A stretch of DNA of 64,000 nucleotides from Cupriavidus taiwanensis (GTDB taxonomy: Bacteria; Pseudomonadota; Gammaproteobacteria; Burkholderiales; Burkholderiaceae), in assembly GCF_900249755.1 (NCBI RefSeq), contig NZ_LT976853.1, positions 3,183,270-3,247,269 of the forward strand. Direction: 5' to 3'. Shown here piece by piece: positions 61,667 through 64,000 of this stretch. A program made the translations under genes and the position numbers. The notes beneath the pieces are model-generated. The model ran no database searches and had not been told where the DNA came from. It worked only from the letters and a program-made list of their open reading frames with translations. Within the stretch, counting starts at the first letter, position 1, and each line of letters starts with the position of its first letter.

Positions 61667-61768
61667 TGGCAGATAACTGAAGGCCGATACCTGATGGCAT
61701 AGACCAGAGCGTGCCCGAGCACGCCTGCCCGGGCAGGGCAATACGATCACGACAGGGGAGCTTCGGCG

Positions 61769-62794
61769 ATGGGGCGTTCGGCGCTGGATCGCGAGACCGC
61801 ACGCAGTTTTGCGCGCGTGGCGCTGGAGAATATCCAGCGCCGTTATCCTTACAAGCTGGACCACATGATGGCGGGCGCCGGCGACCTGGCCGGGCCGGCC
61901 GCCTGGCATCCGGTCTTTTGCGGCAGCTACGACTGGCACTCCAGCGTGCACATGCACTGGCTGCTGGTGCGGTTGCTGGCGCTGTTCCCGGACCTTGACG
62001 AGGCGCCGCGCATCCGCGCCATGCTGGACGCTCAGCTGCGCCCGGACGCCATGGCCGCCGAACTCGCCTACTTCCTCCGCCCGGATTCACGCACCTTCGA
62101 GCGCCCCTACGGCTGGGGCTGGATGCTGAAGCTGCAGGCCGAGCTGCTGGCGCTGGCGCGGCACGACGCAAACGCCACGGCCTGGGCCGAAGCCTGCGCA
62201 CCGCTGGCGTCGCACTTGTCGCAGGAACTGGCGAATTTCCTCGATGCGGCAGTGTTCCCGGTACGCACCGGCACCCACTACAACAGCGCCTTCGCGCTGG
62301 TGATGGCGCTGGCCTATGCGCGCACGCACCAGGACCTGGCCTTGCGCCGCGCCATCGTACGGCGCGCGCATCGCTGGTTCGGCCACGACCAGAAGTACCC
62401 GGCGCGCTACGAACCGGGCGGCGACGAATTCCTGTCCGGCGGGCTGACCGAAGCCGTGCTGATGCACGCCGTGATGGACGGCTGTGCGTTTTCGGAATGG
62501 TGGGAGTTGTTCGTGCCGGGCCAGGCCGAACTGGCCAACTGGCTGACACCGGTAACGGTGTCCAATCGCAGCGACCCCAAGAGCGCGCACCTGGACGGGC
62601 TGAACCTGTCGCGCGCATGGTGCTGGCGCATGCTGGAACCCGCCCTGCCCGATCCGCTGCGGCCGCTGGCAATCCGCGCGTGGTCGGACCATATCGAGGC
62701 GTCGCTGCCGCAGGCGGTGGAGGGCGAGTATGTGTCCACGCACTGGCTGGCGTCGTTCGCGGTGCTCGCGCTGGCCGAGCCGATCGGCGGCTGA
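61769..62794 (+). CDS. DUF2891 family protein
   Basis: The 341-aa protein matches my memory of DUF2891, whose hallmarks include HPVFCGSYDWHSSVHMHWLLVRLL and FERPYGWGWMLKLQAELLAL, followed by THYNSAFALVMALAYAR. The fold is probably an alpha-alpha barrel rich in Trp/His. It has no signal peptide and no assigned function. It is 102 nt after the M20 gene and convergent with the DUF3047 gene. Confidence 0.8.
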   Translation: MGRSALDRETARSFARVALENIQRRYPYKLDHMMAGAGDLAGPAAWHPVFCGSYDWHSSVHMHWLLVRLLALFPDLDEAPRIRAMLDAQLRPDAMAAELAYFLRPDSRTFERPYGWGWMLKLQAELLALARHDANATAWAEACAPLASHLSQELANFLDAAVFPVRTGTHYNSAFALVMALAYARTHQDLALRRAIVRRAHRWFGHDQKYPARYEPGGDEFLSGGLTEAVLMHAVMDGCAFSEWWELFVPGQAELANWLTPVTVSNRSDPKSAHLDGLNLSRAWCWRMLEPALPDPLRPLAIRAWSDHIEASLPQAVEGEYVSTHWLASFAVLALAEPIGG

Positions 62795-62814
62795 GGTGCC
62801 GCCGGCGCTGCAAT

Positions 62815-63759
62815 CTAGTCCAGCGCGATGTCGCCGTACCAGGCTTCGGCCTTGCTCTTGGTGTTGTCGGTATCGGTCATGATACCCACCGCGATGACGC
62901 GGCCGGGGTCGGCCCCGAACGCCTTGCGGTAGTCGGCGCGCAGATCGCGTTCGTGGCAACGCCATTCATTGGCATGCTTCGTACCGCTATCCACCACGAT
63001 CATGCGCACACGGTCGGTGTGCGGGTTTTTCACCACCGCGCCTTCCGGGCGCTGCCCGCCCCAGATATACATCAGCGTCGCGTACGGCATCTCGCGTCCG
63101 GTGGTCAGCCGCGCCATCTCGTACATCAGCTGGTCCTTGAGCGGCAGCGCGCCCTTGTCGCCGTCGAACGCCACGAAGAGCCGCAGCGGCGAATCCTCGC
63201 GCGGGCCATGGCTGTTGTCGGCGTTGCGGATGACTCCGCTGGTCTTCCAGGTCCAGCGCAGCATGCCGGCATCGCGCTCGCGCAGCGGCACGTAGAGGCC
63301 GGAGGCCGAGCTGTCGGCCTTGGCGTGCACCACCACGCGCTGGTCGACTTCGGCCATCGAATAGGTGGTGGGGATCTTGTTGCGGTTGATGGTCCACGGC
63401 TGCCAGCCTACCGGCAGCTGGTCGCGGCGCGGCGAAACCGAAAACAACGGTAGCGTCGCGAGGGTGGCCGGCGAGGCGGCTGGTTCGCCATCGTCGCCGG
63501 CTTCGGCATCCGCCGCGCGGGTATTGGCAGCGGCCAGGGCGTCGGTCTCGGTCACCACGGTCTCGGCCTGCGCCGCCGCGTGGGCTGCCATGTGCTCGGT
63601 GAAGGCCTGGCAATCGATGGCGGAGCCGGAAGCAATCGGGGCGGCGGGGGCCGGATCGCCTTGCGGCGCGGCGGGTCCAGGGGGAGTGGTAGCGCAACCT
63701 GCCAGCAGCAGCGCGCCGGCGGCGCCAGTCAAAACCAGCCGGAACATCTTGGCCGTCAT
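62815..63759 (-). CDS. DUF3047 family lipoprotein
   Basis: The 314-aa protein has a lipoprotein signal (LLLAGCATTPPGPAAP; Cys about 22) and a Pro/Ala/acidic linker to about residue 105. The DUF3047 domain follows (WQPWTINRNKIPTTYSMAEVDQRVVVHAKADSSASGLYVPL, then DSPLRLFVAFDGDKG and AVGIMTDTDNTKSKAEAWYGDI). Its function is unknown; the domain has a beta-sandwich look. An internal ATG at 63747 is an alternative start. It faces the DUF2891 gene with a 20-bp gap and no terminator. Confidence 0.82.
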   Translation of the reverse strand: MTAKMFRLVLTGAAGALLLAGCATTPPGPAAPQGDPAPAAPIASGSAIDCQAFTEHMAAHAAAQAETVVTETDALAAANTRAADAEAGDDGEPAASPATLATLPLFSVSPRRDQLPVGWQPWTINRNKIPTTYSMAEVDQRVVVHAKADSSASGLYVPLRERDAGMLRWTWKTSGVIRNADNSHGPREDSPLRLFVAFDGDKGALPLKDQLMYEMARLTTGREMPYATLMYIWGGQRPEGAVVKNPHTDRVRMIVVDSGTKHANEWRCHERDLRADYRKAFGADPGRVIAVGIMTDTDNTKSKAEAWYGDIALD

Positions 63760-64000
63760 GTAACCCCTCGAAACCCGTATTCGCGGACCCGCTCCGTCGG
63801 CAAGGGTCCGCTCTATTGCTCACTGCTTGCTGCAAACACCTGTTGCAACCGCCTTCGTGCCCGGCGTGGGCACTTGAGGGTCGAACATAGCAGAAGGCGG
63901 TCCGAGCAGGAATGCGCCACGACCCGCAATGCAGCATGAAAACAACGGCGACCGCCACAGTGTTCTGGCCGCGCCAAAGCAAAAACCCCTCGCAGCGAAC
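63760..64000. other. Non-coding right edge
   Basis: Upstream region of the DUF3047 gene. No gene is visible. AAAAACCCCTCGC at 63980-63992 may be the left half of a terminator cut off by the window end. Confidence 0.4.

Overview
The window is about 68% GC and gene-dense, with housekeeping genes in an order typical of Burkholderiales. Protein sequences and gene order (proS/rppH, proB-obgE-rpmA-rplU/ispB, pilBCD-coaE-zapD-yacG, argJ-secA/DUF721, lpxC and a complete dcw cluster) suggest a Cupriavidus/Ralstonia chromosome, most likely Cupriavidus. The genus is inferred from recognised sequences; no database search was run. I see no prophage, insertion sequence, CRISPR array or rRNA operon.

Layout. 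1-6.8 kb: the 5' part of proS, then rppH with a CNP1-like lipoprotein gene, proB, obgE, rpmA-rplU, and ispB facing away. 6.9-7.8 kb: tRNA-Pro(CGG) with its terminator and a small excisionase-type HTH gene that has a palindromic putative operator. 7.8-13.7 kb: the type IV pilus core (pilB, pilC, pilD) followed by coaE, zapD and yacG. 13.7-21.5 kb (minus strand): an OPT transporter, mutT and an AAA ATPase, argJ and secA. 21.8-24 kb: a DUF721/DciA-like gene, lpxC and a peroxiredoxin gene.

24.4-42.2 kb is the whole division and cell-wall (dcw) cluster, all on the minus strand: mraZ-rsmH-ftsL-ftsI-murE-murF-mraY-murD-ftsW-murG-murC-ddlB-ftsQ-ftsA-ftsZ. The stop and start codons of many neighbours overlap, which suggests translational coupling. 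Upstream of mraZ there is a good sigma-70 promoter whose -10 element overlaps the first of four GTGKR-type MraZ boxes spaced exactly 10 bp apart. murB is not in the cluster.

42.5-64 kb is more accessory: coq7, a major porin, a Bug/TctC binding protein, a MarR regulator coupled to a Gly-rich lipoprotein, fadD with a divergent-side TetR regulator, a molybdopterin oxidoreductase coupled to an HExxH lipoprotein peptidase, a LivK-type binding protein, a complete dipeptide ABC operon (dppABCDF-like) divergent from an M20 amidohydrolase, and two DUF genes (DUF2891, DUF3047). The peptide importer and the amidohydrolase fit a peptide or acyl-amino-acid scavenging module.

Points worth a second look: the MraZ operator array; a low-GC, rare-codon patch inside rsmH that looks like a recombination tract; three copies of a GC-rich double-hairpin intergenic repeat; a possible leaderless 31-aa membrane microprotein gene between rplU and ispB; a 12-nt coding tandem repeat in murD; and an 8-nt tandem repeat that sets the C-terminus of the TetR regulator. 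I found no clearly new multi-gene system; the unusual signals are mostly regulatory or evolutionary.
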